The translations under genes were made by a program, and so were the position numbers. From Pseudobutyrivibrio xylanivorans (GTDB lineage Bacteria; Bacillota; Clostridia; Lachnospirales; Lachnospiraceae), in NCBI RefSeq assembly GCF_008935055.1, contig NZ_CP043028.1, positions 62,001 to 126,000 of the forward strand: a stretch of DNA of 64,000 bases. Reading direction: 5' to 3'. Shown one piece after another: positions 18,084 through 26,516 of this stretch. Below the pieces are notes generated by a model, which saw only the letters and a program-made list of their open reading frames with translations, ran no database searches and was not told the DNA's origin. Position 1 is the first letter of the stretch; each line of letters opens with the position of its first letter.

Positions 18084-18116
18084 TTGACAAGATGTGACAT
18101 AGCCATTTGATATCCT
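18084..18116 (+). promoter_or_regulatory. dyad promoter 5
   Basis: TTGACA-N5-TGACAT is followed at the fixed 21-nt distance by -10 TATCCT (18111-18116). The second half-site is TGACAT rather than TGTCAT, as in the dnaA copy. Confidence 0.6.
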
Positions 18117-18151
18117 TCCTTTGAGAAACAACAGTTGAAGGAAGTTTTTTG

Positions 18152-18541
18152 ATGGAAGAAAATAAACCGAAGAAGGAAGAGACTCCAATTCTAACGCTTC
18201 AGGTGGCAAACGAGTATTTAGAAAGAGCACGTCAACTTAGTGGCATAGAAGATACTGGAGCCAGGAGAGAGTTACGAATGGAGCTTCAACACAAGTATGG
18301 TGTCACTGAGATAGAGGCGATTAATATTTTGAATGGCATGCATATTAAACAATATCTTGATAAATATAGCCGTCCAGAGAAGTATGCAATTGGAAATAAG
18401 TCTGACAAAGATAAGACTAAGGTAAAGAAGAAAGCAAAGGAATCTGAGGACGGTGAGGTGGTTGATGTTAACGAGCGTTCTGTACAAAGCACAATGCAAG
18501 ATTACATAGATAGGTTAATGATGGCTGATGATTCGCTATAA
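18152..18541 (+). CDS. small unknown protein
   Basis: This 129-residue protein starts at the ATG behind GAAGGAAG. It is charged, with a helical N-terminal region (LQVANEYLERARQLSGIEDT), a central VTEIEAINILNG helix and a lysine/glutamate-rich C-terminal linker. No domain is recognised. It has its own dyad promoter and a 27-codon frame directly behind it. Confidence 0.65.
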   Translation: MEENKPKKEETPILTLQVANEYLERARQLSGIEDTGARRELRMELQHKYGVTEIEAINILNGMHIKQYLDKYSRPEKYAIGNKSDKDKTKVKKKAKESEDGEVVDVNERSVQSTMQDYIDRLMMADDSL

Positions 18542-18552
18542 GGAGATTCTAT

Positions 18553-18636
18553 ATGTTATACGAACACGAAAAGTATATAAAGTGGATTATTGTCTGGATA
18601 CATTCAACAGAATATAAATGTAAAAATATATTCTAA
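18553..18636 (+). CDS. possible 27-residue peptide
   Basis: A short frame starts with ATG 8 bases after AAGGAG and encodes MLYEHEKYIKWIIVWIHSTE plus a Lys/Cys-rich tail. The good Shine-Dalgarno site is the main support. The stop codon directly abuts dyad promoter 6. Amphipathic and Trp/Ile-rich, it could be a small membrane-active peptide. Confidence 0.35.
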   Translation: MLYEHEKYIKWIIVWIHSTEYKCKNIF

Positions 18637-18669
18637 ATGACAAGTTGTGTCATTCTTCTTTGTTATATT
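18637..18669 (+). promoter_or_regulatory. dyad promoter 6
   Basis: The perfect dyad ATGACA-N5-TGTCAT is at 18637-18653 and the -10 TATATT at 18664-18669 (21 nt). Confidence 0.7.
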
Positions 18670-18735
18670 ACAGATAAATAAAGGCAGATGAATCAATGCA
18701 TTTAAATCACATTAGTCCATAGGAGGTACATATTT

Positions 18736-19032
18736 ATGGAAGATAAGAATTTAAGAATTGAAAAGCTTAAGGCTGCACAGGAGAAGATTGACAGAAAGAT
18801 AAAGGAACTAGAGGAGGCTCAACTTGAAGAGGAACTAGACCTTGAAGATGAGAAAGAGAGTGAAGAGACAGAAGATGATGAAGTTATTAATATTTATGAA
18901 AAGAAAGATGGCTGGAAGAAAGTTGCTGCGGTTGCTGGTGTAGCTGCTGTTGCAGGTACAGGAGTATTTTTAGCGGTACGTCAACCGTGGAAGGCCGCAA
19001 AGGTTGCATGTCATTTGGTTCATATTGTATAA
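18736..19032 (+). CDS. small coiled-coil membrane protein
   Basis: This 98-residue protein sits behind TAGGAGG. Residues 1-60 form a highly charged coiled coil (Lys/Glu-rich). Residues about 64-82 (KVAAVAGVAAVAGTGVFLAV) form one alanine/glycine-rich membrane segment, followed by a short basic tail. It opens a run of three tiny genes with good ribosome sites. Its role is unknown; the shape recalls phage-type membrane adaptors. Confidence 0.65.
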   Translation: MEDKNLRIEKLKAAQEKIDRKIKELEEAQLEEELDLEDEKESEETEDDEVINIYEKKDGWKKVAAVAGVAAVAGTGVFLAVRQPWKAAKVACHLVHIV

Positions 19033-19044
19033 GGAGCGTTAGAT

Positions 19045-19149
19045 ATGTGTAAGTTCATAAGTAGAGTTGTGTTTTGCGTTGCTACAGAGCTTGTTGCTCT
19101 AGCAATAGTTGATGTTATTAGAGATAAGAAAGAATCTGTAGAAATATAG
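19045..19149 (+). CDS. 34-residue membrane peptide
   Basis: The ATG is 8 bases after AAGGAG. The peptide MCKFISRVVFCVATELVALA continues with a charged tail ending in KKESVEI, giving one predicted membrane helix. It is close behind the coiled-coil membrane protein, in one unit. Confidence 0.45.
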   Translation: MCKFISRVVFCVATELVALAIVDVIRDKKESVEI

Positions 19150-19225
19150 TATGGTTAACACTGGTTATGGTCGATTTCTAAAGATAATTTGGTTGTCGAC
19201 CATTTCATTTAAGAGGTTTTTTAAA

Positions 19226-19360
19226 ATGAGGTTAGTAGTGAGAAAAGTCCTGTACTGGTTACATTTCATTAAACGTAAGCAATATAAGCAGTGTAAATGC
19301 TTTTGCTTGAATTGCAATTATTACAATGAATGTTCTATGGACGGGGTAAAAATCATATAA
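19226..19360 (+). CDS. small cysteine-rich protein
   Basis: This is a 44-residue frame from the ATG behind AAGAGG (a longer frame opens at 19151 without a good site). The C-terminal half has CKCFCLNC and a further C six residues on, a likely metal-binding knuckle; the N-terminal half is basic and hydrophobic. No family is recognised. Confidence 0.4.
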   Translation: MRLVVRKVLYWLHFIKRKQYKQCKCFCLNCNYYNECSMDGVKII

Positions 19361-19399
19361 CAAACCAAGTAAAAACACTTTCTAAAAAGACTGTGAAAA

Positions 19400-19430
19400 A
19401 AGACAAAACGTGTCATTTAGGTAGTAAAAT
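19400..19430 (+). promoter_or_regulatory. dyad promoter 7 (WYL/GTPase unit)
   Basis: AAGACA-N5-TGTCAT lies at 19400-19416. The best -10 is TAAAAT at 19425-19430, a 19-nt gap rather than 21. Transcription would start near 19437, 30 bases before the leader peptide. Confidence 0.6.
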
Positions 19431-19466
19431 TGAGATTGTATAAGTGGTAAATGGGGAAATATTGTT

Positions 19467-19520
19467 ATGACTACAGAAGCCTTATGGTGCATGTGGTTTT
19501 GGGAGAGCGCCGTAGGTTAA
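19467..19520 (+). CDS. Trp-rich leader peptide MTTEALWCMWFWESAVG
   Basis: A 17-codon frame with three Trp codons (19485, 19494 and 19500) sits in the leader of the WYL gene. The weak site GGGGAAAT precedes it. Its last codons encode the left arm of a terminator stem and its stop codon lies in the terminator loop, the classical layout of translation-coupled attenuation. Confidence 0.6.
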   Translation: MTTEALWCMWFWESAVG

Positions 19521-19535
19521 CTATGGTGCTTTTTG
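19480..19535 (+). promoter_or_regulatory. transcription attenuator with competing helices
   Basis: Arms AGCGCCGTAG (19506-19515) and CTATGGTGCT (19521-19530) form a 10-bp stem with two G-U pairs, followed by five Ts: a terminator. A near copy of the right arm, CTTATGGTGC (19481-19490), lies upstream and can pair with the same left arm, forming an antiterminator. Ribosome position on the leader peptide would decide between the two. This is inferred from complementarity only. Confidence 0.6.
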
Positions 19536-19557
19536 CTTAATGGAAAGGATGAAGAAA

Positions 19558-20517
19558 ATGGCAGCAGACAAAATAGAGAGAGTACTTGGATTATATTCAA
19601 AGCTGATTAATGGCGGAACAGTTTATAAGGCTGAAGCTGCAGCAAATTATGGTGTGGATGAGAGGAGCATCTCAAGAGATATCAGTGACATTCGTGATTA
19701 CTTAGATGTATCTGGTCCAGAAGATGGCTGCATTAACACAATTGTTTTTGATAGAAAAATAGGTGGATATCGTCTAGAGGAAATTTATAAACAGAAGTTC
19801 ACAAATCCTGAGATTTTAGCTATTTGCAAGATTCTTCTTGCCAGCAGATCTCTTACTAAACAAGAGATGGAACAAATGCTTGAAAAATTAGTGGATAGCT
19901 GCGTTCCTAAAGAGAATCAGGAGATAGTTAGGAATTTAATACGAAACGAAGAATTTCACTATATCGAACCACATCATAAAACCGTTTTTATAGATAGAAT
20001 GTGGAAGATTGGTGAAGCAATAAACCAACATCACTATATTGAAATTCAATATAAAGGTGTTCAAGGAAAACATGGGCATACTAGAAAGATAAAGCCTGTA
20101 GCAATAATGTTTTCTGATTACTATTTCTATTTAGCAGCATTCATTGATGATGAGGAAGTTAAGAAGAATTTTGACATCATAAATGATGCAAATCCTACAA
20201 TCTATAGAATTGATAGAATGCAGGATTTCAAAGTGTTAGATGAGACTTTTAAGAATCCATATTCTGAAAGGTTCCAAGAGGGAGAATTTAGGAAACGTGT
20301 TCAGTTTATGTTTCCTGGCAAGCTAAGGAAAGTAAAGTTTGAATACAGAGGATATTCTGTCGAAGCAGTACTTGATAGATTGCCAACAGCAGAGATAAAG
20401 AGTGAACGATATGATGAATCCTTGGAAAGAATCATCTATACAATTACTACCGAGGTATATGGAGATGGAATAGATAGATGGATTAAGTCTCAAGATAATG
20501 ATGTTGTTCTGTTGTAA
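19558..20517 (+). CDS. WYL-domain transcriptional regulator with HTH
   Basis: This 319-residue protein starts at the ATG eight bases after AAAGGA; the ATG at 19540 lies inside the terminator tail and has no site. The N-terminal winged HTH covers about 1-70 (AAANYGVDERSISRDISDI as recognition region). The WYL domain covers about 150-250 (FYLAAFIDDEE), and a C-terminal dimerisation/WCX region follows. WYL regulators such as CapW and BrxR repress defence operons by binding inverted repeats. Here the gene heads the unit with the dynamin-like GTPase and HNH genes and could bind the ATGACA dyads; the last step is inference. Confidence 0.85.
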   Translation: MAADKIERVLGLYSKLINGGTVYKAEAAANYGVDERSISRDISDIRDYLDVSGPEDGCINTIVFDRKIGGYRLEEIYKQKFTNPEILAICKILLASRSLTKQEMEQMLEKLVDSCVPKENQEIVRNLIRNEEFHYIEPHHKTVFIDRMWKIGEAINQHHYIEIQYKGVQGKHGHTRKIKPVAIMFSDYYFYLAAFIDDEEVKKNFDIINDANPTIYRIDRMQDFKVLDETFKNPYSERFQEGEFRKRVQFMFPGKLRKVKFEYRGYSVEAVLDRLPTAEIKSERYDESLERIIYTITTEVYGDGIDRWIKSQDNDVVLL

Positions 20518-20535
20518 CAAACAAAGGAGGTCTAA

Positions 20536-22698
20536 ATGAATTTTAAATCACTAAGGGAAGATAAATTACATTTAAGCCAAGAAGAAATGGCTCAAATCAC
20601 CGGGGTGTCTATAACTCAAATACAAGAATGGGATGAAAATAATCAACTATCTATGGAAGCAATTCAAGCAATTGCTAGTAAAACAGCACTTGATTTTAAT
20701 ACAATACTTGGCTATGAAAAGCCAACACCTAAAGCATTTGAAGCAACAGATACATGGAAAAAGACAGATTTTACTAAGAAAACTTTAGTTGAATTTTTTG
20801 AATCATCACTCGAAAATTATGACATATCTGAAGAGTATCGGAAAAAGTATATTGATGATTTAGCACAGAGTGTTAAGAATACGCTTGTAAAACCAAGCAT
20901 TGCGATTGTTGGACGATCTGATACAGGCAAGAGTACATTGATTAACTCTTTATTGGGAACAGAAAAAATGCCTACGTCTTGGACTCCTACAACTTCAATT
21001 GCAGTTTATATAAAACATATTAATGATCGACCAACATTTATTACTGATGATGCATGGGTATTTACAGATCATATTGGTGACGAACAGTTATGGGATGTAA
21101 AGAAACTTTACGATGAAGACTACTGTAAAAAATGGCTAATCGCAGGTGGACACGTAGATATTCTTAGAGATTTTGGAACTAGACAAGGATGTAATTATTC
21201 TCAGCGAGTTGGGGCTGCTGTTTTATTCCTAGATGCACCAATTCTTAAAAATTGTGACATTGTTGATCTTCCTGGATTTGGTACAGAAACAGAGAGTGAC
21301 GATCTTATTACAATGAAAGCTGCGCAGAGTGCCGATCTTCTGATTTATCTATCTCAGGCTAATGGCTTTATGAGAATAGAGGATATCACTTATTTAAAAG
21401 AGAATGTTCGAAATCTACCAGTATGGGAGTCAAAAGAAAAAAATGAGCTGAAACCATTATCAAACCTTTTTGTGGTGGCATCACAAGCCCATACTGTAAA
21501 TAACGGTAATCGTGAACAGCTACAAATGATTTTAAAAACAGGATGTGAAAATTTCTCAAAAACTCTAGGGATTGGATACTGGGATAGTAGAATCGAGGAA
21601 TCTGGATATAAGGAAGATTATAGTAATATTTTTTTACCAACTCGTTTTTTCACATACACTACCGACATTCCTGATTTATGTAAGAATTTTGATGAAGAGT
21701 TGAAGATTATAACTGAGACATTGCCATTATTAATTGAAAATAAAACAAAAGACATTGTTAAAAATTATATTTCGTGTAGAAAACCTAATTTGGAGGCAGA
21801 GATTAAACATTATGAAGATATTTGTAATGAACGAGAAAAATATGTCACATTACTGAATCAGATTGATGAAAATGAATTGAATAGAATACAGGAAACGAAT
21901 GCTAATAAAAAGGAAATATTGGATTATATTAACAGCCTTAGTATTGATTCAAGGAATGAATTTAGTTCTTATTGTGCATCAACAATAAATACAGATGCAA
22001 TTGCAGAAATGATAAAAAAGAAAGGCATAAAGAATAAAAAGGATGATATTGATATTTTTGCTAGCCAATTACAGGACACATTAAGTGAAAAATGTAATGA
22101 AATAATTAGAGCAAAAGCGGATTTACTATCAGTAGAAACCAAAAAGTTTGTTAGTCAATTTAATGAGGGAATTGCTGTCGCATTTGAAAAATCTAATGTA
22201 AAAGCTGACTTTGATGCAGGTTTTGCATTCGTATCTGCGTTATCCAAGCTAGGTATCGTGGGCGGTCTTGGCGCTTATTTAGCAGGAGAGGCTGCCTTCT
22301 GGTTTGGAAGCATATCTTTTATTGCGGGTTTAGGCGGAGATCTCGCATTAGGCGGATTAGCGTTAGGTCCGATAGGTGTTTTTTTAGGATTAGCAATTGC
22401 CGGTGTGCTTGGTATAGTTAAGTTGTTTGGTGGCGGTTGGGAAAAAAGCGTTGCCAAAAAAATCGTCAATGCATATGAGGATAATAATGTAATAAATAAC
22501 TACAGAGATAGTATGAATGAGTATTGGAGAAATACTGAAGATGCATTCCGTTCTGCAGCCGAAAAACTTGATGAAGAATGGTCAAAGTATGTAGATACAT
22601 TACGGGAAACGGTAAATACCTACGATGTTAATGAAATTAATGAAAACATTACAATTTTAAAAAATATAGAAAGTTTTTTCGGAAATATCCCATTGTAA
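20536..22698 (+). CDS. HTH-fused dynamin-like GTPase
   Basis: This is a 720-residue protein starting behind AAAGGAGG. Residues 1-60 are an XRE-type helix-turn-helix (LSQEEMAQITGVSITQIQEW). A dynamin-family GTPase domain follows, with P-loop GRSDTGKS at 126-133, switch threonines in SWTPTT at 148-153 and G3 DLPGFG near 245-250. A long helical stalk (about 390-550) leads to a glycine-rich hydrophobic segment at about 560-635, which could be the membrane paddle. Bacterial dynamin-like proteins remodel membranes, and several protect against phage. The fusion to an XRE DNA-binding domain is unusual. The next three genes are close and probably act with it. Confidence 0.8.
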   Translation: MNFKSLREDKLHLSQEEMAQITGVSITQIQEWDENNQLSMEAIQAIASKTALDFNTILGYEKPTPKAFEATDTWKKTDFTKKTLVEFFESSLENYDISEEYRKKYIDDLAQSVKNTLVKPSIAIVGRSDTGKSTLINSLLGTEKMPTSWTPTTSIAVYIKHINDRPTFITDDAWVFTDHIGDEQLWDVKKLYDEDYCKKWLIAGGHVDILRDFGTRQGCNYSQRVGAAVLFLDAPILKNCDIVDLPGFGTETESDDLITMKAAQSADLLIYLSQANGFMRIEDITYLKENVRNLPVWESKEKNELKPLSNLFVVASQAHTVNNGNREQLQMILKTGCENFSKTLGIGYWDSRIEESGYKEDYSNIFLPTRFFTYTTDIPDLCKNFDEELKIITETLPLLIENKTKDIVKNYISCRKPNLEAEIKHYEDICNEREKYVTLLNQIDENELNRIQETNANKKEILDYINSLSIDSRNEFSSYCASTINTDAIAEMIKKKGIKNKKDDIDIFASQLQDTLSEKCNEIIRAKADLLSVETKKFVSQFNEGIAVAFEKSNVKADFDAGFAFVSALSKLGIVGGLGAYLAGEAAFWFGSISFIAGLGGDLALGGLALGPIGVFLGLAIAGVLGIVKLFGGGWEKSVAKKIVNAYEDNNVINNYRDSMNEYWRNTEDAFRSAAEKLDEEWSKYVDTLRETVNTYDVNEINENITILKNIESFFGNIPL

Positions 22699-22749
22699 AA
22701 TTATGGCTAAAATTATAATTCAATGGGAATAATATTAGGAGGTCAAAAT

Positions 22750-23574
22750 ATGACTTTATTTGATGAATATATTGCAAGTAATAATATGACTGGAGCGCTG
22801 TTGATAGGTAGAAATTCGCTAAATAAAAACCCCGGTGATAAAGAAATATTCTGCAAATATACAGATTTGCTACTATCTCTTGCAGAAAAATTACCTTCGC
22901 TTAAAGAAAGAAAAAATTTTGCTAATCAGGCTGGTGTTACTTTAGCATTTTTTGAAGAAAACGCAGAACTATCGACTGAAGTAATTGAATTGATTATGAA
23001 ATATAGAAAAAGGATAGGCATAGTAGCTGAATCTATTGATGCAGAAGATAGGTCAATTATGCAGGCTCAATATGAAAATACCAAGGCTGAAAATACTGAT
23101 GTAATCAAAAAATTATACCAGGAAAAGGAAAAACTTGAAAAAGCTAATAATCAGAATGAATTGGATGCAGTCTTAATAGAAATTGGTACTCTTGATTCAG
23201 CGTTAGACCATGAATACTTAACTGACGAACAGAAAAATCACTATGATATGTTAAATAGAGAGTATACCGAATTGATTAGTAAAAAAATGGGGGAAATTGA
23301 AAAGAAAAATAATATCGCATATAACAAAGATGCTGTCGATTCATTTAATAAGGCATTTCATTCATTTAAGGCCGATGAAGGAAAGTATAAAAATCAATCT
23401 CAATTATTTAACTTGGTATCGACCACATTATTTGCATATGATGCAGGGAAGCTATTCAATGAATCATTAATTTATTACAACCATGTTTATTCATACATTT
23501 TTAGTAAACTTGATGATGATGGTAAATTAGCTTTAACAAGATTTTCTATTGAATGTGAAAGAAAATTGGGGTGA
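22750..23574 (+). CDS. unknown helical protein next to the dynamin-like GTPase
   Basis: This is a 274-residue protein from the ATG behind AGGAGG. It is mostly helical. The N-terminal part (GALLIGRNSLNKNPGDKEIF) has a TPR-like look, and residues 110-205 form a charged coiled coil (KLYQEKEKLEKANNQNELDA, then KKMGEIEKKNN). No signal peptide or membrane segment is present. It is probably an adaptor or partner of the GTPase. The following gene starts 5 bases after its stop. Confidence 0.6.
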   Translation: MTLFDEYIASNNMTGALLIGRNSLNKNPGDKEIFCKYTDLLLSLAEKLPSLKERKNFANQAGVTLAFFEENAELSTEVIELIMKYRKRIGIVAESIDAEDRSIMQAQYENTKAENTDVIKKLYQEKEKLEKANNQNELDAVLIEIGTLDSALDHEYLTDEQKNHYDMLNREYTELISKKMGEIEKKNNIAYNKDAVDSFNKAFHSFKADEGKYKNQSQLFNLVSTTLFAYDAGKLFNESLIYYNHVYSYIFSKLDDDGKLALTRFSIECERKLG

Positions 23575-23578
23575 TTAT

Positions 23579-24772
23579 ATGTTGTCTGACATCAAAAGAA
23601 ATAAGAGTTTAACATTCTATCAGCCATTAACGATATCCAGAAAGACTGATTTTTCATCAGCATATTCTGGAGGATTAGGTGCACATGCTATATCTACAGT
23701 TATTCATGGAACAGCTACTATGACAAATCAATTTAATGCAGAACTGAATGGCTATTTAAGCTATTTTCAGCAAGTTAGGGCATCAGATGCTGCAAATTTA
23801 GATCTAACCCAAGCAAATCAGGCTGCAAGACAAAGAGGTGTATACAGGGCTTGGCAATATGAAAAAGCTGATATCTCCATGGGAGGAAATGGCTCAGAAA
23901 ACTGGAGTTTTCAAGAACAACAGGATATTATGAACAATGTTGATATGGATAATGAATATTATAGTAGAAGCGGCGTACGCGGTGCAGAAGGACATCACCA
24001 AAAAAACGCTGCGGACCACCCAGAGCACCAAGCTAACCCAGATAACATTAAGTTCTACAGATCCCATAAAGAACATCAAATGAAAGGTCATCAAGGGAAT
24101 TTTCAGAATGAGACAGATGCTCCGATGAGAGATAAAGATCAAATGTTAAAAGATACCAATAATAAACGTGTAAATAAGAACGAATGGCATGGTTTAAAAA
24201 TGGCTGTAGAAATAGGGATTGGTGTTGGATTTACTATTGGCTTTGCCGTTGAATTGGCTAAATCTGGAGTAACACCTAATTCTATGAAATGTGCATTAGC
24301 TGCTGGAACAAAGTCTGGGATAGAAACAGGTATTTTATCAGTTGCTGGATTCTGCATAGGTAGAACAATTGGAGAATCTGCAACTAATGCAGTTGAAGGA
24401 GTGTTAACTAATGCTGGAATCCAAATTTCCGAGAATCTGTCGAAAATGTGTACTATGGCAACCATTGGAGTGTTGACGATTTCTATTTTTTCAGCATACC
24501 AATTCGTCAAGCTTAAAATTCTAGGTGTGGCAACAAAAGATGCGCTTATTCAGGTGGGAAAGCAAGCTCTATTTTCTTTGTCTATACTAGCAGTATCGAT
24601 TGCTGCTCAAGGAATTTGTGGAGGGCCAGCGGGTATTATTGTATCAACTAGTATAGGAATTATTATTGTTACCTATTCAATTGGTGATATAGTACACCAA
24701 CGAACTTCTTCTGAATCTATTCGAAGTTATATGATTAATAAATGTAAACCTAGTTTTGGCGGAGGTATTTAA
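23579..24772 (+). CDS. membrane-anchored HNH-nuclease-like protein
   Basis: This is a 397-residue protein; the ATG at 23579 follows GGGGTGAT. Residues about 130-185 contain EGHHQKNAADHPEHQANPDN followed by IKFYRSHKEHQ and GHQGNFQN. This is the layout of HNH/GHH nuclease domains (paired His, Asn, then H-x-x-H and GN-N). Residues about 200-390 hold several glycine-rich hydrophobic segments, so the C-terminal half is likely in the membrane. In polymorphic toxins the HNH domain is normally at the C-terminus; here it comes before the membrane part. It is coupled to the downstream SUKH-like gene (TAATG overlap). It may be the effector of the GTPase locus. Confidence 0.6.
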   Translation: MLSDIKRNKSLTFYQPLTISRKTDFSSAYSGGLGAHAISTVIHGTATMTNQFNAELNGYLSYFQQVRASDAANLDLTQANQAARQRGVYRAWQYEKADISMGGNGSENWSFQEQQDIMNNVDMDNEYYSRSGVRGAEGHHQKNAADHPEHQANPDNIKFYRSHKEHQMKGHQGNFQNETDAPMRDKDQMLKDTNNKRVNKNEWHGLKMAVEIGIGVGFTIGFAVELAKSGVTPNSMKCALAAGTKSGIETGILSVAGFCIGRTIGESATNAVEGVLTNAGIQISENLSKMCTMATIGVLTISIFSAYQFVKLKILGVATKDALIQVGKQALFSLSILAVSIAAQGICGGPAGIIVSTSIGIIIVTYSIGDIVHQRTSSESIRSYMINKCKPSFGGGI

Positions 24773-25131
24773 TGCAAGCAAGAGATTTTATTGATAGAGC
24801 GATTGAACAAGATTCCAGAAATGTCTTTGAAAAGGGGCAAGCGGTTAAGAATGTGCCAGATGTCCTTTCGGCTTTATACATTGAAGGAAATCCTGTTGAC
24901 GTAGAGGTAAACATTAAAGGCGCAAACACTAGATTCATTCCAATTGAAGAGTTAAGTGATTACCAAGAAGATTACCAGTTAGAAGATGGAAAGTTTGTGT
25001 TTGCAACCTGTGATGGTGATCCTATTTTTATTTACAATAATGCTGTATTTACAAATGCACACGGTGCAAATGGTTTACCCGATGAAAAGTTAGCTAATAG
25101 TTTATGTGATTATCTTGATGGTATTAGCTAG
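24772..25131 (+). CDS. SUKH/SMI1-KNR4-like small protein, possible immunity protein
   Basis: This 119-residue protein overlaps the preceding stop by one base behind GGAGG. The C-terminal half, GKFVFATCDGDPIFIYNNAV followed by FTNAHG and LANSLCDYLDGI, has the strand-helix pattern of SUKH (SMI1/KNR4) proteins, which often neutralise HNH nuclease toxins. That fits its place directly behind an HNH gene. The family call rests on pattern, not on a search. Confidence 0.4.
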   Translation: MQARDFIDRAIEQDSRNVFEKGQAVKNVPDVLSALYIEGNPVDVEVNIKGANTRFIPIEELSDYQEDYQLEDGKFVFATCDGDPIFIYNNAVFTNAHGANGLPDEKLANSLCDYLDGIS

Positions 25132-25259
25132 TTTACAAAAATACCTATATGCGACACTCACAAGCAGCCATACCACGTGCACATGAACTAAGTCTTATGT
25201 AGGTCTTTTGAGCGTGCGCTTATAATTGCAATTTACACCATATAATTGTAGAAAATCCA

Positions 25260-26327
25260 TTACTTCTGGCGCCAATTTCTAGAGCTTTTAACAGCTTCCT
25301 CCTTATCGCTGGCTCTAGCATAGATATTAGTAGCAGCGATGGAAGCGTGCCCCATACGATTTTGAAGGACCAGAATGTCATGCTCCGCTTTGTAAAATTC
25401 CATAGCAAAGCTAGAGCGGAGCTTGTGCACACTAATATCACTGCGGTGAAGCGACGCTCTAACATATTTTTTTAGCATCTGCTGAATCTGACGTACTGAA
25501 AGTCTGTCTCCATCAAGGGTTATGAAGAGAGGAGAGTTGCTATCAAATTTCTCTCCATGAATCTCTCTAGAGTTGAGGTAATCTTGGATATATTCCTTTG
25601 ATTCATCGGAAAAATACACTTTTGAAGGTGTTTTGCCGCTTCTTTTTTTACCCTTTCTTAAGGTAAGAACGAAACACTCATTAGATTCATCCTGCATAAA
25701 ATCATCATAGATAACCACATCATTTATATTAAGAGCCTGTAATTCGGATATACGAAGTCCAGTGTCTAAAAACAGGAAAATGATGGCTAAATCACGCTTT
25801 TTATATTTTTCATGGAAAGCCAATTCTCGCCTAGTTAGTCCAGTTCCATATTGTATACAATCTAGTAGTTTTGCTTGTTCATCAAGATTTAAATAAGTGA
25901 CATAATCACTTCGCTCAATAGAAATACCTTCAGAGCCAGTAACTGGATTAAAATCTAGTTTTCGTTCTGTATTAATCAGGTAATTATAAATTATGGAAAC
26001 CGACGATCTACGGCGTGCGCAGGTTCGCTCAGACAATTCTTGTTTATCCTTCATCCATGTAACAAACTTGTTGATGTCGTTTGGAGTTATGGATTTAAGG
26101 TCATCTATAGTAAGATTTGAAGTTTCTTTTTCGGAAAAATATGGCAAAAAATTTACAGTATACTCAAAGAAATACAATAAATCCCTAGCATAATTAAGCT
26201 TAGTTAATATAGCTTTATCATGAGAACCAAAATCAAAATATCCATGGATACATGAAGGTAACTTTGTCTTGATTTCTTCAAGTTTATCTATATTTGATTT
26301 AGGTTTAACATTGCCATGTTGATTCAT
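25260..26327 (-). CDS. tyrosine recombinase (XerC/D-like integrase)
   Basis: This is a 355-residue protein. The N-terminal SAM-like core-binding domain (about 35-130) is followed by the catalytic domain. Its key residues are R192 in TGLRISELQ, a basic beta-hairpin near K228-K232, HKLR (H301, R304), H327 in GHAS, and the nucleophile Y336 in NIYAR. All catalytic residues are present, so it should be active. It is convergent with the GTPase locus. Its 5' end faces an array of 22-bp repeats (26464-28569) that is the likely recombination or regulatory region. A role in resolving or integrating the element is inference. Confidence 0.9.
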   Translation of the reverse strand: MNQHGNVKPKSNIDKLEEIKTKLPSCIHGYFDFGSHDKAILTKLNYARDLLYFFEYTVNFLPYFSEKETSNLTIDDLKSITPNDINKFVTWMKDKQELSERTCARRRSSVSIIYNYLINTERKLDFNPVTGSEGISIERSDYVTYLNLDEQAKLLDCIQYGTGLTRRELAFHEKYKKRDLAIIFLFLDTGLRISELQALNINDVVIYDDFMQDESNECFVLTLRKGKKRSGKTPSKVYFSDESKEYIQDYLNSREIHGEKFDSNSPLFITLDGDRLSVRQIQQMLKKYVRASLHRSDISVHKLRSSFAMEFYKAEHDILVLQNRMGHASIAATNIYARASDKEEAVKSSRNWRQK

Positions 26328-26463
26328 ATGAATTCTCCTGAATAACCTTTATAATGTTTTCTATAGCTATTTTAAATTATCTATATCTTATTTGCAAATA
26401 TAACTTAAATTATACGCATAGATTAATATCTAAACTGAGGCAGTGCCCTCTTTAAATGAAGAT

Positions 26464-26516
26464 TTGTCATTTGACACATAACATATAAAATGTGTGACAC
26501 ATAACGTATAAAAAGG
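26464..26516. repeat. 22-bp repeats L1 and L2 upstream of the recombinase
   Basis: Two direct copies of a TTGACACATAAC-N-TATAAAA-type unit are at 26471-26492 and 26493-26516. L1 is extended leftward by TTGTCA. They belong to a six-copy family whose other members are beyond the IS. Copies could be recombinase arm or core sites, or an operator. Confidence 0.7.
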
